NCBI RefSeq assembly: GCF_000585495.1
Contig: NZ_CP007264.1
Coordinates: forward strand, 620,001-684,000
DNA: 64,000 nucleotides
Direction of reading: 5' to 3'
From: Thermococcus nautili
GTDB lineage: Archaea > Methanobacteriota_B > Thermococci > Thermococcales > Thermococcaceae
How positions within the stretch are numbered: the first letter of the stretch is position 1; each line of letters opens with the position of its first letter. The position numbers were made by a program, and so were the translations under genes. Shown in pieces: positions 43,198 through 51,851 of the stretch. The notes below the pieces were generated by a model, which saw only the letters and a list, made by a program, of their open reading frames with translations, did no database searches and was not told the DNA's origin.

Positions 43198-44916
43198 ATG
43201 GGAGAGAAGCCCGACAAGTACGAGATTCTTCAGGATTTGATGAGGAGGCGAGGCTTCGCGTGGGGCAGCTTTGAAATCTACGGAGGTTCACGCGGATTCT
43301 ACGACTACGGCCCGCTCGGCGCGACGATAAAGAGGAAGATAGAGCAGAAGATAAGGGAGGCCTTCCAGAGGGAGGGCTTTTTCGAGCTTGAAACTCCTGA
43401 CATAACGCCCGAGAAGGTCTTCATAGCGAGCGGACACGTCGAGAAGTTCGTCGACCCGCTCGTCGAGTGTAAGAAGTGCGGCGCCCGCTTTAGGGCCGAC
43501 CACCTCGTCGAGGAAGCCCTTGGCATGGACGTCGAGGGGTTATCCGCTGAAGAACTCACGAAGCTCATCCGAGAGCATGACATTCGCTGTCCCGAGTGCG
43601 GCGGCGAGCTGAGCGACGTCTGGTACTTCAACCTCATGTTCGAGACGAAAATCGGCCCCTACGGCGACCAGAAAGGCTACCTGAGGCCCGAGACGGCCCA
43701 GGGCATATTCGTGAACTTCAAAAGGCTGAACGCCTTCGCCCGAAACAAGCTCCCCTTCGGCGTCTTCCAGATTGGGAAGGCTTACAGAAACGAGATTTCG
43801 CCGAGGCAGGGCATGCTCCGCCTGAGGGAGTTCACGCAGGCCGAGGCGGAGATATTCTTCAACCCGAAGGAAACCGAACACCCCCACTTCGACGAGGTCA
43901 AGGACGAGGTTTTGAGGCTCTACCCGATAGAGCACCAGCTCAAGGGCCTTGGCGAGATTGAGCTCACCGCTGATGAGGCGGTAAAGAAGGGCTACATCAT
44001 GAACACTTTCTTCGCCTACTACATGGTCATGGTGAAGCGCGTCCTCCTCGACATCGGCATCCCCGAGGACAAGATACGCTTCCGCCAGCAGTTGCCCGAG
44101 GAGCGCGCCCACTACTCGCGCGACACCTGGGATGCGGAAATCCACAGCGAGCGCTTCGGCTGGGTCGAGTGCGTTGGAATAGCGAACAGGGGAGACTACG
44201 ACTTAAGCCGGCACATGCGCGAGAGCGGGGCCGACCTTACGGTGCTCATCCACTACGACGAGCCGAAAATCGTGAGAAAGCTGGAGGTTTCCCTCAACCT
44301 CAAGCGCGTTGGTCCGAAGCTGAGGAAAGACGCCAAGAGGATAAACGAGCTCATTAAAAGCTGGGACGAGGAGAAGAAGCGCGAGCTGATCGAAATCCTT
44401 GAGAAAGAGGGCAAAATCACGATAGAGGGCTACGAGCTGGAGAGGGACGACTTCATAATAAGGGAAGTCGAGGAGAAGATTACCGGCGAGAAAATAGTCC
44501 CGCACGTCCTCGAGCCGAGTTTTGGCATAGACCGTCCCTTCTACCTGCTCCTCGAGAACAGCCTCGTCATCGAGGAAGACAGGACGTACCTCAGGCTGAA
44601 GAAGGACATGGCGCCGATTGAAGTTGCCGTTCTCCCGCTCGTCGCCAAGGAACCGCTCAAGGGCATTGCATACAACGTTTTCAGGAAGCTCCAGAAGGCG
44701 GGCTTTATAGTCGTCTACGACGAGAAAGACACAATCGGAAAGCGCTACCTCCGCTACGACGAGATTGGAACGCCCTACTGTGTAACGATAGACAACCAGA
44801 CGCCCGAGGACAACACGGTGACGATTCGCGACCGCGACACGAGGGAGCAAACGAGAGTTAGCATCGAGGAGCTACCTTCAAAGCTCAGGGAGCTGATTTT
44901 CGGGGAGGGAGTTTAA
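43198..44916 (+). CDS. glyS: Glycyl-tRNA synthetase (alpha2 type)
   Basis: A 572-residue class II synthetase. It opens with KYEILQDLMRRRGFAWGSFEIYGGSRGFYDYGPLG, typical of archaeal/eukaryotic dimeric GlyRS. A zinc-type insertion has CKKCG and CPECGG (about 82-140), motif 2 is in GKAYRNEISPRQGMLRLREFTQAE, motif 3 in EPSFGIDRPFYLLL, and the anticodon-binding domain is the last about 110 residues. GGTGATAGAGC precedes the ATG, and CCTTTTTATGAAA near 43160 is a TATA element. Its end overlaps convergent hepT by 4 nt. Confidence 0.96.
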   Translation: MGEKPDKYEILQDLMRRRGFAWGSFEIYGGSRGFYDYGPLGATIKRKIEQKIREAFQREGFFELETPDITPEKVFIASGHVEKFVDPLVECKKCGARFRADHLVEEALGMDVEGLSAEELTKLIREHDIRCPECGGELSDVWYFNLMFETKIGPYGDQKGYLRPETAQGIFVNFKRLNAFARNKLPFGVFQIGKAYRNEISPRQGMLRLREFTQAEAEIFFNPKETEHPHFDEVKDEVLRLYPIEHQLKGLGEIELTADEAVKKGYIMNTFFAYYMVMVKRVLLDIGIPEDKIRFRQQLPEERAHYSRDTWDAEIHSERFGWVECVGIANRGDYDLSRHMRESGADLTVLIHYDEPKIVRKLEVSLNLKRVGPKLRKDAKRINELIKSWDEEKKRELIEILEKEGKITIEGYELERDDFIIREVEEKITGEKIVPHVLEPSFGIDRPFYLLLENSLVIEEDRTYLRLKKDMAPIEVAVLPLVAKEPLKGIAYNVFRKLQKAGFIVVYDEKDTIGKRYLRYDEIGTPYCVTIDNQTPEDNTVTIRDRDTREQTRVSIEELPSKLRELIFGEGV

Positions 44917-45263
44917 CACAGGTCTTCGATTATTTTCTCCACACTTTTCTTTAGTTCTGGCAGTTGAAAGCGGATTATCGTCCAGACAATCCCCAAATCA
45001 ACACCAAAATAGTGATGAACAACGACGTTTCTAAGCCCGACGACACGCCTCCATGGTACACTCGGGTAAGCACTTCTTATTTCATCGGGCACGTATCGGG
45101 AAGCCTCTCCGATTATTTCAAGGTTCCGGAGAACCGCATCCACAGTCTTTCGATCATTTATGAAGTCTTCAAAATCGTAACCCTCCGTATACTCCTCGAT
45201 TCTGGAAATCGCCTCAAGCATATCGTTCAAGAAAAGACAGGGATCTCGCTCAGACATAGACAA
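44913..45263 (-). CDS. hepT: HepT-type HEPN toxin (DUF86)
   Basis: A 116-residue HEPN RNase. The catalytic RX4HXY motif is RNVVVHHY, in helix VVGLRNVVVHHYFGVDLGIVW, and the typical NLEIIGEASRYVP helix comes before it. It overlaps the MntA-type gene by 14 nt. In known HepT-MntA pairs the nucleotidyltransferase adds AMP to the Tyr of this motif to silence the toxin. Confidence 0.92.
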   Translation of the reverse strand: MSMSERDPCLFLNDMLEAISRIEEYTEGYDFEDFINDRKTVDAVLRNLEIIGEASRYVPDEIRSAYPSVPWRRVVGLRNVVVHHYFGVDLGIVWTIIRFQLPELKKSVEKIIEDLC

Positions 45264-45552
45264 GGTCCCCCTTTATGTGCTCCCAGAACCGTCCTCGGCT
45301 CATGGCGGCGTTTTTCGTGATTAAGTCCACCCTGACACCGAGAAGCGACTCAAGGTAGTCCTTCAAGTCCACTATCTCCCATCCGATGGGCCTCTCGAAC
45401 TCCACGAGAATATCGACGTCGCTCAGCTCCGTCTGCTCTCCCCGGGCGTAGGAGCCGAAGATGGCAATTGAACTAACCCCAAACTTCTTATGAAGCTCCT
45501 CCTTGTGCGCCCTCAGAATTTCCTCAATCTCCACGAGATTCAGTTTTGCCAT
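45250..45552 (-). CDS. mntA: MntA-type nucleotidyltransferase antitoxin
   Basis: A 100-residue minimal nucleotidyltransferase with the GSX10DXD motif (GSYARGEQTELSDVD) and a third acidic residue near RVDLITK. It probably AMPylates the HepT partner encoded downstream. Three in-frame ATGs (45552, 45555, 45558) are possible; the innermost is given. Confidence 0.9.
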   Translation of the reverse strand: MAKLNLVEIEEILRAHKEELHKKFGVSSIAIFGSYARGEQTELSDVDILVEFERPIGWEIVDLKDYLESLLGVRVDLITKNAAMSRGRFWEHIKGDLVYV

Positions 45553-45666
45553 CATCATGATTCCGATATCAAAATATTAAAAGTTTCAGGTGTGTCAGCA
45601 CTCTTGTTTTCCCCGGGGCGGATAAAAAGATATAAACCGCCTGTCAACAATGTAGCGTGAGCACTC

Positions 45667-45882
45667 ATGCCCGTGTATGAAGTTGTGATAACTGTTGGGT
45701 TCGAAAACGATAAGATTGTATGGGAGGACGTCTTCCGGTACGTCGTCATGGCCTCCACCAGGGAGAGGGCCATCGAGCTGGGAATCGGTGCACTTCCAGA
45801 CCCGTACTCCGAGATGGTTCTTGACGTTTCCAGCAGGGAACTTACCGGTGAGGGGGTCGTCTGCAAGGGGTGGCCACCGTGA
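45667..45882 (+). CDS. Small unknown protein
   Basis: A 71-residue soluble protein that I do not recognise. The pattern is strand-helix-strand (YEVVITVGFENDKIVWEDVFRYVVMASTRERAIELGI), like small ferredoxin-fold proteins that assemble as oligomers. GATATAAACC about 30 nt upstream is a clear TATA box. It is first in a three-gene set with the DUF402 and YggU genes; the next start overlaps its stop (GTGA). Confidence 0.7.
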   Translation: MPVYEVVITVGFENDKIVWEDVFRYVVMASTRERAIELGIGALPDPYSEMVLDVSSRELTGEGVVCKGWPP

Positions 45883-46382
45883 GAGTCCACCTAATCTACC
45901 GCCGCCTTCCGAACCGGGTTCTCGAACGGGACGACGAGGTTGTGGCAGATTTAGGAGACATAATCGTCGCCAAAGCCAAGTTTGAGGGAATGCTCGCCCC
46001 ACTGAGGGTGAACGGCGTTGAGGTCATCAGAAACTGCTACACCATGCTCTACTTCGCCTTCGTCGGAAAGAACTACGACATCTTAAAGGTCTACGATGAG
46101 CGGGGCAACTTCAAGGGGCTCTACGTCGATGTCTTAGCCTACACGAAGCGCGAGGGAAACACCTTAGAGATGCTTGACCTCTTCCTCGACGTCTTCATTT
46201 TCCCGGACGGGGGAGCGTTCCTCCTCGACGAGGACGAACTTGAGATGGCCCTCAACTACGGGCTGATTGACAGAGAGACTTTCGATTTTGCTTACTCCGT
46301 CGCGAGGGAGATACTCAAAAAGGCCGAGCGCGGTGAGTTTCCACCCGAAATCGTGTGGAAGTACGGGGAGGGTTCAAAATGA
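45879..46382 (+). CDS. DUF402 (FAU-1/FomD-like) protein
   Basis: A 167-residue protein. The DUF402 core is clear: NFKGLYVDVLAY ... LDLFLDVFIFPDGGAFLLDEDELEMALNYGLI. Related domains occur in FAU-1/RNase AM-like RNA enzymes and in nucleotide phosphatases, so metal-dependent phosphoryl chemistry on RNA or nucleotides is likely. The GTG at 45879 overlaps the previous stop and follows GGGGTGGCCACC; GTG 45870 lies in that site. Coupled to the next gene by ATGA. Confidence 0.8.
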   Translation: MRVHLIYRRLPNRVLERDDEVVADLGDIIVAKAKFEGMLAPLRVNGVEVIRNCYTMLYFAFVGKNYDILKVYDERGNFKGLYVDVLAYTKREGNTLEMLDLFLDVFIFPDGGAFLLDEDELEMALNYGLIDRETFDFAYSVAREILKKAERGEFPPEIVWKYGEGSK

Positions 46383-46678
46383 GCGCGAAATTCATAAAGG
46401 AGACGAAAGAGGGAACGCTCCTTCTCGTTTACGTCCAGCCAAAGGCAAAGAAGAACGAGATTGAGGGAATCGACGAGTGGCGTGGGAGATTGAAGGTCAA
46501 GGTGAAAGCGCCACCTGTTGGAGGAAAGGCGAACAAGGAGCTGGTTAAGTTCCTCTCAAAGGTCCTTGGGGCTGATGTCGAACTGGTTCGCGGGGAGACG
46601 AGCAGGGAGAAGGACTTGCTGGTCAGGTTGAGTGCTGAGAAGGTAAAGAAGAGGCTGGGATTTAACCAGAAGTCTTAA
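46379..46678 (+). CDS. YggU/DUF167 family protein
   Basis: A 99-residue protein with the DUF167 signature VYVQPKAKKNEIEG ... LKVKVKAPPVGGKANKELVKFLSKVLG. Structures of relatives show a small alpha/beta fold; the function is not established. It overlaps the DUF402 stop by 4 nt. Confidence 0.9.
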   Translation: MSAKFIKETKEGTLLLVYVQPKAKKNEIEGIDEWRGRLKVKVKAPPVGGKANKELVKFLSKVLGADVELVRGETSREKDLLVRLSAEKVKKRLGFNQKS

Positions 46679-46712
46679 ATACTAATCAGGATTAGTACTA
46701 ATCATGATTGGT
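46674..46712 (+). promoter_or_regulatory. TATA box with two tandem palindromes over the start codon
   Basis: CTTAAATA (46674-46681) is followed by ACTAATCAGGATTAGT (46681-46696, fully palindromic) and ACTAATCATGATTGGT (46697-46712, one mismatch). The second holds the ATG (46704). The ATG is about 25 nt from the TATA box, so the message is leaderless and a protein bound here would cover the transcription start. The sites are exactly 16 nt apart. Confidence 0.65.
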
Positions 46713-48071
46713 AAATTCATTGACAGGAAAGACGAACTGGGCCTGCTGGAGAGGGAATGGGAGAACACACCGTCCTTTGTCGTGGTGTACGGCAGAAGGA
46801 GAGTTGGGAAAACAAGGCTTCTGAGTGAGTTTGCAAAGGGGAAGAAGGTATTTTTCCATACGTTTACTGAGGGCACTAAAGAGGGGCAGATAGAGGCCCT
46901 CAGGAAGGAACTCGCGGAGTTTTTCGGGGATGAACTGTTCCTCAGCTTCTCGGACTGGTTCCCGCTCTTCAAGTACCTGGCCTCCAAGATACGCGGACGA
47001 ACGGCGGTAATCCTTGATGAATTTACGTACGCGGTTAAATCCGACAGAGAAATCCTGAGCGCCCTCCAGAGGGCGTGGGACCATGAGCTCTCGCGGAGAC
47101 CAGTAATGCTTGTTCTCTCCGGCTCGCTCCTCGGAATGATGCGAGATGAGGTTTTAAGCTATTCTTCCCCCCTCTACGGCAGAAGAACCGCGGGCTTCAT
47201 GCTGAAACCGTTGAATTTCAGGCACTCCGTTGAGTTCTTTGGTGACTGGGATTACGGACTCAGGGCCTACCTGCTCCTCGGCGGTGTTCCGGCTTACCTT
47301 GCCATAGCATCGAGGAAACGGAGCATTGAGGAGCTTGTGGAAGAGGAGTTCCTCTCCCCCCTCGGCTATTTCTATGATGAGCCATACATAGTCCTCGCGG
47401 GAGAGTTGAGGGAGCTAAAGGTTTACTTTTCGATTCTCGCGACAATAGCGGGTGGAAAACACAGGCCGACGGAGATAGCAAACGGCCTCGGCATCGAGGG
47501 GAGGAGGATATACCCCTACCTCGAAACCCTAATCAGGCTGGGCTTCGTGAGGAGAGAGGTTCCCGTGGTAGGAAAGGAAAAGAGGGGCATCTACCGGATA
47601 AACGACCCGTTTCTGCTCACGTGGTTCTCGCTGGTTTACCCGAACAGAACCGCCATAGAGCTCGGTCTGGCCGATTTCGAAAGCGTTTTTGAGAACCTCC
47701 AGAGGGCCCACTCCGTGCGGTTTGAGGAACTCGCCAAAGAGTTTCTCGTCGAGCTGAGTAGGGCCGGGAAGTTGCCGTTCCGCTTTACGAAAATCGGCAG
47801 ATGGTGGCGGAAGGGAGAGGAAATTGACCTCGTTGCCTTGAACGAGCGGGAGAAGAAGGTGCTCTTCGTTGAGGTGAAGTGGAAGGAGCTAAGTGAGCGG
47901 GAAACGAGAGGAATTTTGAGAGATTTGAAAAGAAAGGCAGGGCTTGTAGGGCTTGATGGCTGGGAATCGTTTTATGGTCTCGTGGCAAAGCGGGCTGAAG
48001 GAAAAGGGGAGATGAGAGAAGGTGGCTGGCTCGTCTGGGACTTGGAGGACTTTAAAAATACCATCCGCTGA
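46704..48071 (+). CDS. Archaeal AAA ATPase with C-terminal DUF234 (PD-(D/E)xK-like)
   Basis: A 455-residue STAND-like ATPase of the archaeal ATPase family. Walker A is GRRRVGKT (30-37), Walker B is TAVILDEFTYA, and the RPVMLVLSGSLLGMM sensor follows. A winged helix (about 255-310) leads to DUF234, where GEEIDLVALNEREKKVLFVEVKWK fits the PD-(D/E)xK nuclease core. Families like this are numerous in Thermococcales; roles are unclear and a defence or mobile-element link is suspected. A double palindrome covers its start, which suggests tight control. Confidence 0.9.
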   Translation: MIGKFIDRKDELGLLEREWENTPSFVVVYGRRRVGKTRLLSEFAKGKKVFFHTFTEGTKEGQIEALRKELAEFFGDELFLSFSDWFPLFKYLASKIRGRTAVILDEFTYAVKSDREILSALQRAWDHELSRRPVMLVLSGSLLGMMRDEVLSYSSPLYGRRTAGFMLKPLNFRHSVEFFGDWDYGLRAYLLLGGVPAYLAIASRKRSIEELVEEEFLSPLGYFYDEPYIVLAGELRELKVYFSILATIAGGKHRPTEIANGLGIEGRRIYPYLETLIRLGFVRREVPVVGKEKRGIYRINDPFLLTWFSLVYPNRTAIELGLADFESVFENLQRAHSVRFEELAKEFLVELSRAGKLPFRFTKIGRWWRKGEEIDLVALNEREKKVLFVEVKWKELSERETRGILRDLKRKAGLVGLDGWESFYGLVAKRAEGKGEMREGGWLVWDLEDFKNTIR

Positions 48072-48114
48072 GAATCACAGAAAAAGAGAAAAGCCCCTTC
48101 CGATAAAAGGCCAA

Positions 48115-49122
48115 TCACTTCAAAATCCCCAAACTCCTGTTCGTCTTCTTTATGCTCTCCCACTTGTCTGCGAGCTCAAACATCGCCCTTATCGCGTCAA
48201 TGTTCTCCGGAACGACGTCGCTCTCCTGGTGAACGGCCTGAATGTAAAAGAGCCTGTTTCCGCGGACGCTGATGCTCTCCTTCCAGACGGCAATCTCGTA
48301 GAGGTTGTTCCACTCGCGGTGCAGGTCGCGGGCGAACTCTATGAGCTGGGCGGTGCTTTCGAAGCCCTTCTCCTTCTCGAAGAGCAGAACGCGCGTGGTG
48401 TTCTCGAAGATATTGACGACGTCTTTCGCCTCGACCGGCTTCTTCAGCTCGACCATTACGCTGTGAACGTGCATGAGCGTCGTCGGAACGACGAAGGCGC
48501 TCGTCTCAATGTTAATCGGTATAACCGTCTGGACGTCCGGCCCGTGGTGCGAAGGCACCGTAACACTCGGCGTTATGGCGTTTATTGGACCGCGCTTCGT
48601 GTCGTTGGGGTCGGCCGCCCTTCTAATCATGACCGCGTAAACGTAGTCTATGTACTCCTGAATTGCGCTCAGCGTCCTTGTTAGGCCCGTCGTGTTGCAG
48701 GAGACGACGCGGACGTAGTCCTTTCCGAGGGCCTTCTCGTAGTTGGCCTGGGCCACGAAGGAAACATCGGCAACGCTTGCCTTCTCACCGCCCTGGAATA
48801 CGGCTTTAACGCCGGCCTTCTCGTAGAGGGCCTTGTTCTTCGCCCCCATTCCTCCGGGGGTGGCGTCAACGATTACGTCAACCTCGTTGAGAAGGTCCTC
48901 CAGCGTTCCGGCGACCTCGAAGCCGGCCTTCTCAAACCTCGGCAGGAACTCCTCGCTCGCGGCGTAAACCGGGATTCCCAGCTCTCTCGCGCGGTAGGCC
49001 TCGAAGTCCGGCTTGGTCTTGGTTACGCCGATGAGCTTCATATCGTCCTGCTTCGTGACGGCGTAGGCGACGCGCTTTCCTATCGTGCCGTAGCCGTTGA
49101 TTCCGACCTTAACCCTGGCCAT
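48115..49122 (-). CDS. gap: Glyceraldehyde-3-phosphate dehydrogenase (archaeal type II, phosphorylating)
   Basis: A 335-residue NAD(P)-dependent enzyme, in Thermococcales mainly used in gluconeogenesis. Rossmann start [19 protein letters not shown], catalytic Cys in [11 protein letters not shown], and a catalytic His in the [20 protein letters not shown] region are characteristic. ATG 49122 follows GGTGGTTGCC; the longer frame to 49131 starts ahead of it. Confidence 0.96.
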   Translation of the reverse strand: MARVKVGINGYGTIGKRVAYAVTKQDDMKLIGVTKTKPDFEAYRARELGIPVYAASEEFLPRFEKAGFEVAGTLEDLLNEVDVIVDATPGGMGAKNKALYEKAGVKAVFQGGEKASVADVSFVAQANYEKALGKDYVRVVSCNTTGLTRTLSAIQEYIDYVYAVMIRRAADPNDTKRGPINAITPSVTVPSHHGPDVQTVIPINIETSAFVVPTTLMHVHSVMVELKKPVEAKDVVNIFENTTRVLLFEKEKGFESTAQLIEFARDLHREWNNLYEIAVWKESISVRGNRLFYIQAVHQESDVVPENIDAIRAMFELADKWESIKKTNRSLGILK

Positions 49123-49278
49123 GGCAACCACCGGCGGGTTTTACAGCGATAAAATACTTAAACCTTGTTTTCACTCGTGGTGAAAAGCACTTCAAGAAGT
49201 GGCCGTTTTGACATTCTCCTGCAAAATCCCTCCGCTGGCGTTATAAGTCCAGGAGTTGAAACATCTCCGGTGGTGGGA

Positions 49279-50037
49279 ATGTTCGCGGAGATACTGACGG
49301 TAGGCGACGAGCTTCTCACAGGGAACACCGTTGACAGCAACTCCGCCTTCATAGCCCAGAGGCTCACCGAAAGGGGCTACTGGGTGCGTAGGAAGACGAC
49401 TGTGGGGGACGACGTGGAGGAGATAACGACCGTCCTCAGAGAAATCCTCGGCAGAAAACCTGAGGTTCTCGTGATTTCGGGCGGTCTCGGGCCGACTCAC
49501 GACGACGTTACGATGCTGGCGGTTGCGGAGGCCCTCAACAGGAAGCTCGTCCTCTGCGAGGAGTGCCTTGAGAGGATTAAAGCGTTTTACCGCGAGCTTT
49601 ACGAGAAGGGTCTCATAGACGACCCCGAGTTAAACGAGGCGAGAAGAAAGATGGCCTATCTGCCGGAGGGCGCGGAACCGCTGGAGAACACCGAGGGTGC
49701 CGCGCCGGGGGCTTACATCGAGCACGGGGGTGTTAAGATATTCGTCCTTCCCGGAATGCCCCGCGAGATGAAGGCGATGCTCGAGAAGGAGGTCCTCCCG
49801 AGGCTCGGGAAGAAGAAGTTCGTCCAGAGGAAGCTTCTGGCAGAGATAACGGACGAGAGCAAGCTCGCGCCGATACTCAACGAGACGCTGGAGCGCTTTA
49901 ACGTTAGAATTCACTCCTCGCCGAAGGGCTTCGGGAAGTACATCGGGATAATCCTCTTCGGCGAGAGTGAAGAGGAAATAGAGCGCGCGAAGGCCTTCAT
50001 GGAGTCGAAGGGAATCCGCTTCGAGGAGGGCTGGTAA
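49279..50037 (+). CDS. CinA-like, molybdopterin-binding-fold protein (NMN deamidase related)
   Basis: A 252-residue protein with the MoCF/CinA N-domain: EILTVGDELLTGNTVDSNSAFIAQRL and VISGGLGPTHDDVTMLAVAEAL. The later part carries LPGMPREMKAMLEKEV. It lacks the C-terminal CinA deamidase domain, as is usual for this archaeal group, so deamidase activity is not assured. ATG 49279 follows GGTGGTGGGA, and GCGTTATAAGTCC near 49240 is the TATA box. The 38 codons upstream in frame are not translated by this reading. Confidence 0.88.
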   Translation: MFAEILTVGDELLTGNTVDSNSAFIAQRLTERGYWVRRKTTVGDDVEEITTVLREILGRKPEVLVISGGLGPTHDDVTMLAVAEALNRKLVLCEECLERIKAFYRELYEKGLIDDPELNEARRKMAYLPEGAEPLENTEGAAPGAYIEHGGVKIFVLPGMPREMKAMLEKEVLPRLGKKKFVQRKLLAEITDESKLAPILNETLERFNVRIHSSPKGFGKYIGIILFGESEEEIERAKAFMESKGIRFEEGW

Positions 50038-50077
50038 CCTTTAAATCCTTCCCTCCAAGTTCGTTAGGGGTGAGAGG

Positions 50078-51151
50078 GTGCAGATACTCGAAGAGAAGCC
50101 CAAGGAGGGCATAGTGAAGGTAAAGGCCGAAACGCTGGACGACCTTTGGCACCTCTACCACGTCATAGACCCCGGGGATATAGTTTACGCTAAAACCCTT
50201 AGGAAGCAGGCCCAGAGAACGGACTCGCTGAGGGCCGAGAAGGTCGAGGTCATTCCCGTCTACCTTGGCGTCAAAGCTGAGAAGATAAACTTTCACAAGT
50301 TCGCGAACCAGGTCCGCGTTACCGGGCCGATAGTCTACGCGAGCAGAGAAGATGTCCCCCTCGGCAAGTACCACACGATAACGATTGAGGAAGGAACGGT
50401 CGTAACAATCCAGAAGCCCCGCTGGAAGGAGCACCACATAGAGCGCCTTAAGGAGGCGATTGAGGCCTCGAAGAGGGCCAAGGTCATGATTGTGGTGATA
50501 GACGAGGGGGAAGCCGACATAGCGCTCGTTCGCGAATACGGCGTCGAGATGGTGGCGAGCATAAGGAGAAACCTCGGCGGGAAGCGCTACAACACCGACC
50601 GCGAAAGCGAGGAGAAGCGCTTTTTCCACGACTTGGCTAAGACTATGGCCGAGCTCATGGAGAGGGAGAAGATTGAGAAGGCGATTGTAGCGGGCCCAGG
50701 CTTCGTCAAGGAGGACTTCCACAAGTTCCTGCGTGAAAACTACCCCGAGCTGGCGAAGAAGGTCGTCATCGAAGACACCAGCGTAACCGGAAGGACGGGC
50801 ATCTACGAGGTCATCAAGCGCGGAACCGTTGACAGGGTCTACCATGAGAACAGGGTTGCCAAGGAAGTCCAGCTCGTTGAGAAGGTCCTTGAGAACATCG
50901 CGAGGAACACCGGGTTGGCCACCTACGGCCTCAGGGAAGTGGAGGAAGCGGTGAACTACGGGGCCGTTGAGACGCTTTTGGTTCTCGACGAGCTTTTGAA
51001 GGGCGACCTGAGGGAGAAGGTTGAAGAGCTCATGGACGCCGTAAGGTATTCAAGGGGTGAAGTTGTCATCGTCAGCTCGGAGCACGAAGGGGGAGAAAAG
51101 CTGAAGGCCCTTGGCGGCCTCGCGGCGTTGCTGAGGTTCAGGGTGAAGTGA
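50078..51151 (+). CDS. pelA: Pelota homologue, ribosome rescue factor
   Basis: A 357-residue protein of the eRF1/pelota family. The Sm-like N-domain is about 1-130 (KVKAETLDDLWHLYHVIDPGDIVYAKTLR). The central domain contains RRNLGGKRYN instead of the GGQ of eRF1, and the C-domain has TGLATYGLREVEEAVNYGAVETLLVLDELL. With aEF1A and ABCE1 it frees stalled ribosomes. The GTG start follows GGGGTGAGAGG. The gene ends 14 nt into the convergent HEPN gene. Confidence 0.96.
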   Translation: MQILEEKPKEGIVKVKAETLDDLWHLYHVIDPGDIVYAKTLRKQAQRTDSLRAEKVEVIPVYLGVKAEKINFHKFANQVRVTGPIVYASREDVPLGKYHTITIEEGTVVTIQKPRWKEHHIERLKEAIEASKRAKVMIVVIDEGEADIALVREYGVEMVASIRRNLGGKRYNTDRESEEKRFFHDLAKTMAELMEREKIEKAIVAGPGFVKEDFHKFLRENYPELAKKVVIEDTSVTGRTGIYEVIKRGTVDRVYHENRVAKEVQLVEKVLENIARNTGLATYGLREVEEAVNYGAVETLLVLDELLKGDLREKVEELMDAVRYSRGEVVIVSSEHEGGEKLKALGGLAALLRFRVK

Positions 51152-51512
51152 GCCTGGAGCGCACGAAGGAGAGGGTGAGTTCGGCGAGCTTTATCGCGTT
51201 CTCCGCCTCTTCTTTATCCGGCTCGTGGAGGGTTGGATACCTCGCCTCAACGGCGTAGGCGGTTAGAACGTCAACATCATCATCGAAGAGCTTTAGGAAT
51301 TCCGAATCCACTTCAGCGCACAGGAGTATGAGCTCTCCAATATCGTGGGTTCGCTTGATGGGCCTTCCTCTCGATACTAAAAACGCTTTTAGAGCTTTCT
51401 CTGCACACTGCTGGGCGTGAAAAGTTGCATAATCATAGAATTCGAGGGAAAGGCTGTTCTTGGCCAGCATAAGGTCTTTCTCGGCCTTCTGGAGCCACTC
51501 TCTGAAGCTCAA
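51138..51512 (-). CDS. HEPN-domain protein, partner of nucleotidyltransferase
   Basis: A 124-residue helical protein: WLQKAEKDLMLAKNSL ... YDYATFHAQQCAEKALKAFLVSRGRPIKRTHDIGELI is the classic HEPN pattern. It lacks the RX4HXY of HepT toxins, so it belongs to the class whose RNase activity is uncertain. It overlaps the nucleotidyltransferase gene by 4 nt (ATGA) and is made from the same message. Confidence 0.9.
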   Translation of the reverse strand: MSFREWLQKAEKDLMLAKNSLSLEFYDYATFHAQQCAEKALKAFLVSRGRPIKRTHDIGELILLCAEVDSEFLKLFDDDVDVLTAYAVEARYPTLHEPDKEEAENAIKLAELTLSFVRSRLTSP

Positions 51513-51826
51513 ATTTTCACACCCTCCCTGAGGGCGTAGTAGTAGATGAAGCCGGTATCGTCTTTGACCTTCTCCAGCTCGTCCCTTGAGATGAAGAGGA
51601 TATCCGCCTTGATTCCCTTCAACAGGAGCTCCCTGTGCATTCGTTTGTAGGCTTCGAGTTCCATTTTCCGTTCTACGGGCTCTGACAGAACAACCAAAAC
51701 GTCCCAGTCGCTGTTGGCTCTAAAATCTCCCCTAGCCCGGGAGCCGAAGAGGATTATCTCGTCAACTTCAAGACCCAGTTCGCGAGATATTCTCAAAATT
51801 ACATTGTGGATAAGCTCCGAGCTCAT
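51509..51826 (-). CDS. Minimal nucleotidyltransferase (MNT)
   Basis: A 105-residue nucleotidyltransferase with GSRARGDFRANSDWDVLV (GSX10DXD) and a third Asp in KGIKADILFIS. First gene of the HEPN-MNT pair. Whether it acts as antitoxin or as a two-part nucleotidyltransferase is open. Confidence 0.92.
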   Translation of the reverse strand: MSSELIHNVILRISRELGLEVDEIILFGSRARGDFRANSDWDVLVVLSEPVERKMELEAYKRMHRELLLKGIKADILFISRDELEKVKDDTGFIYYYALREGVKI

Positions 51827-51851
51827 GGGTGATACTACACCTTCCCTCTAT

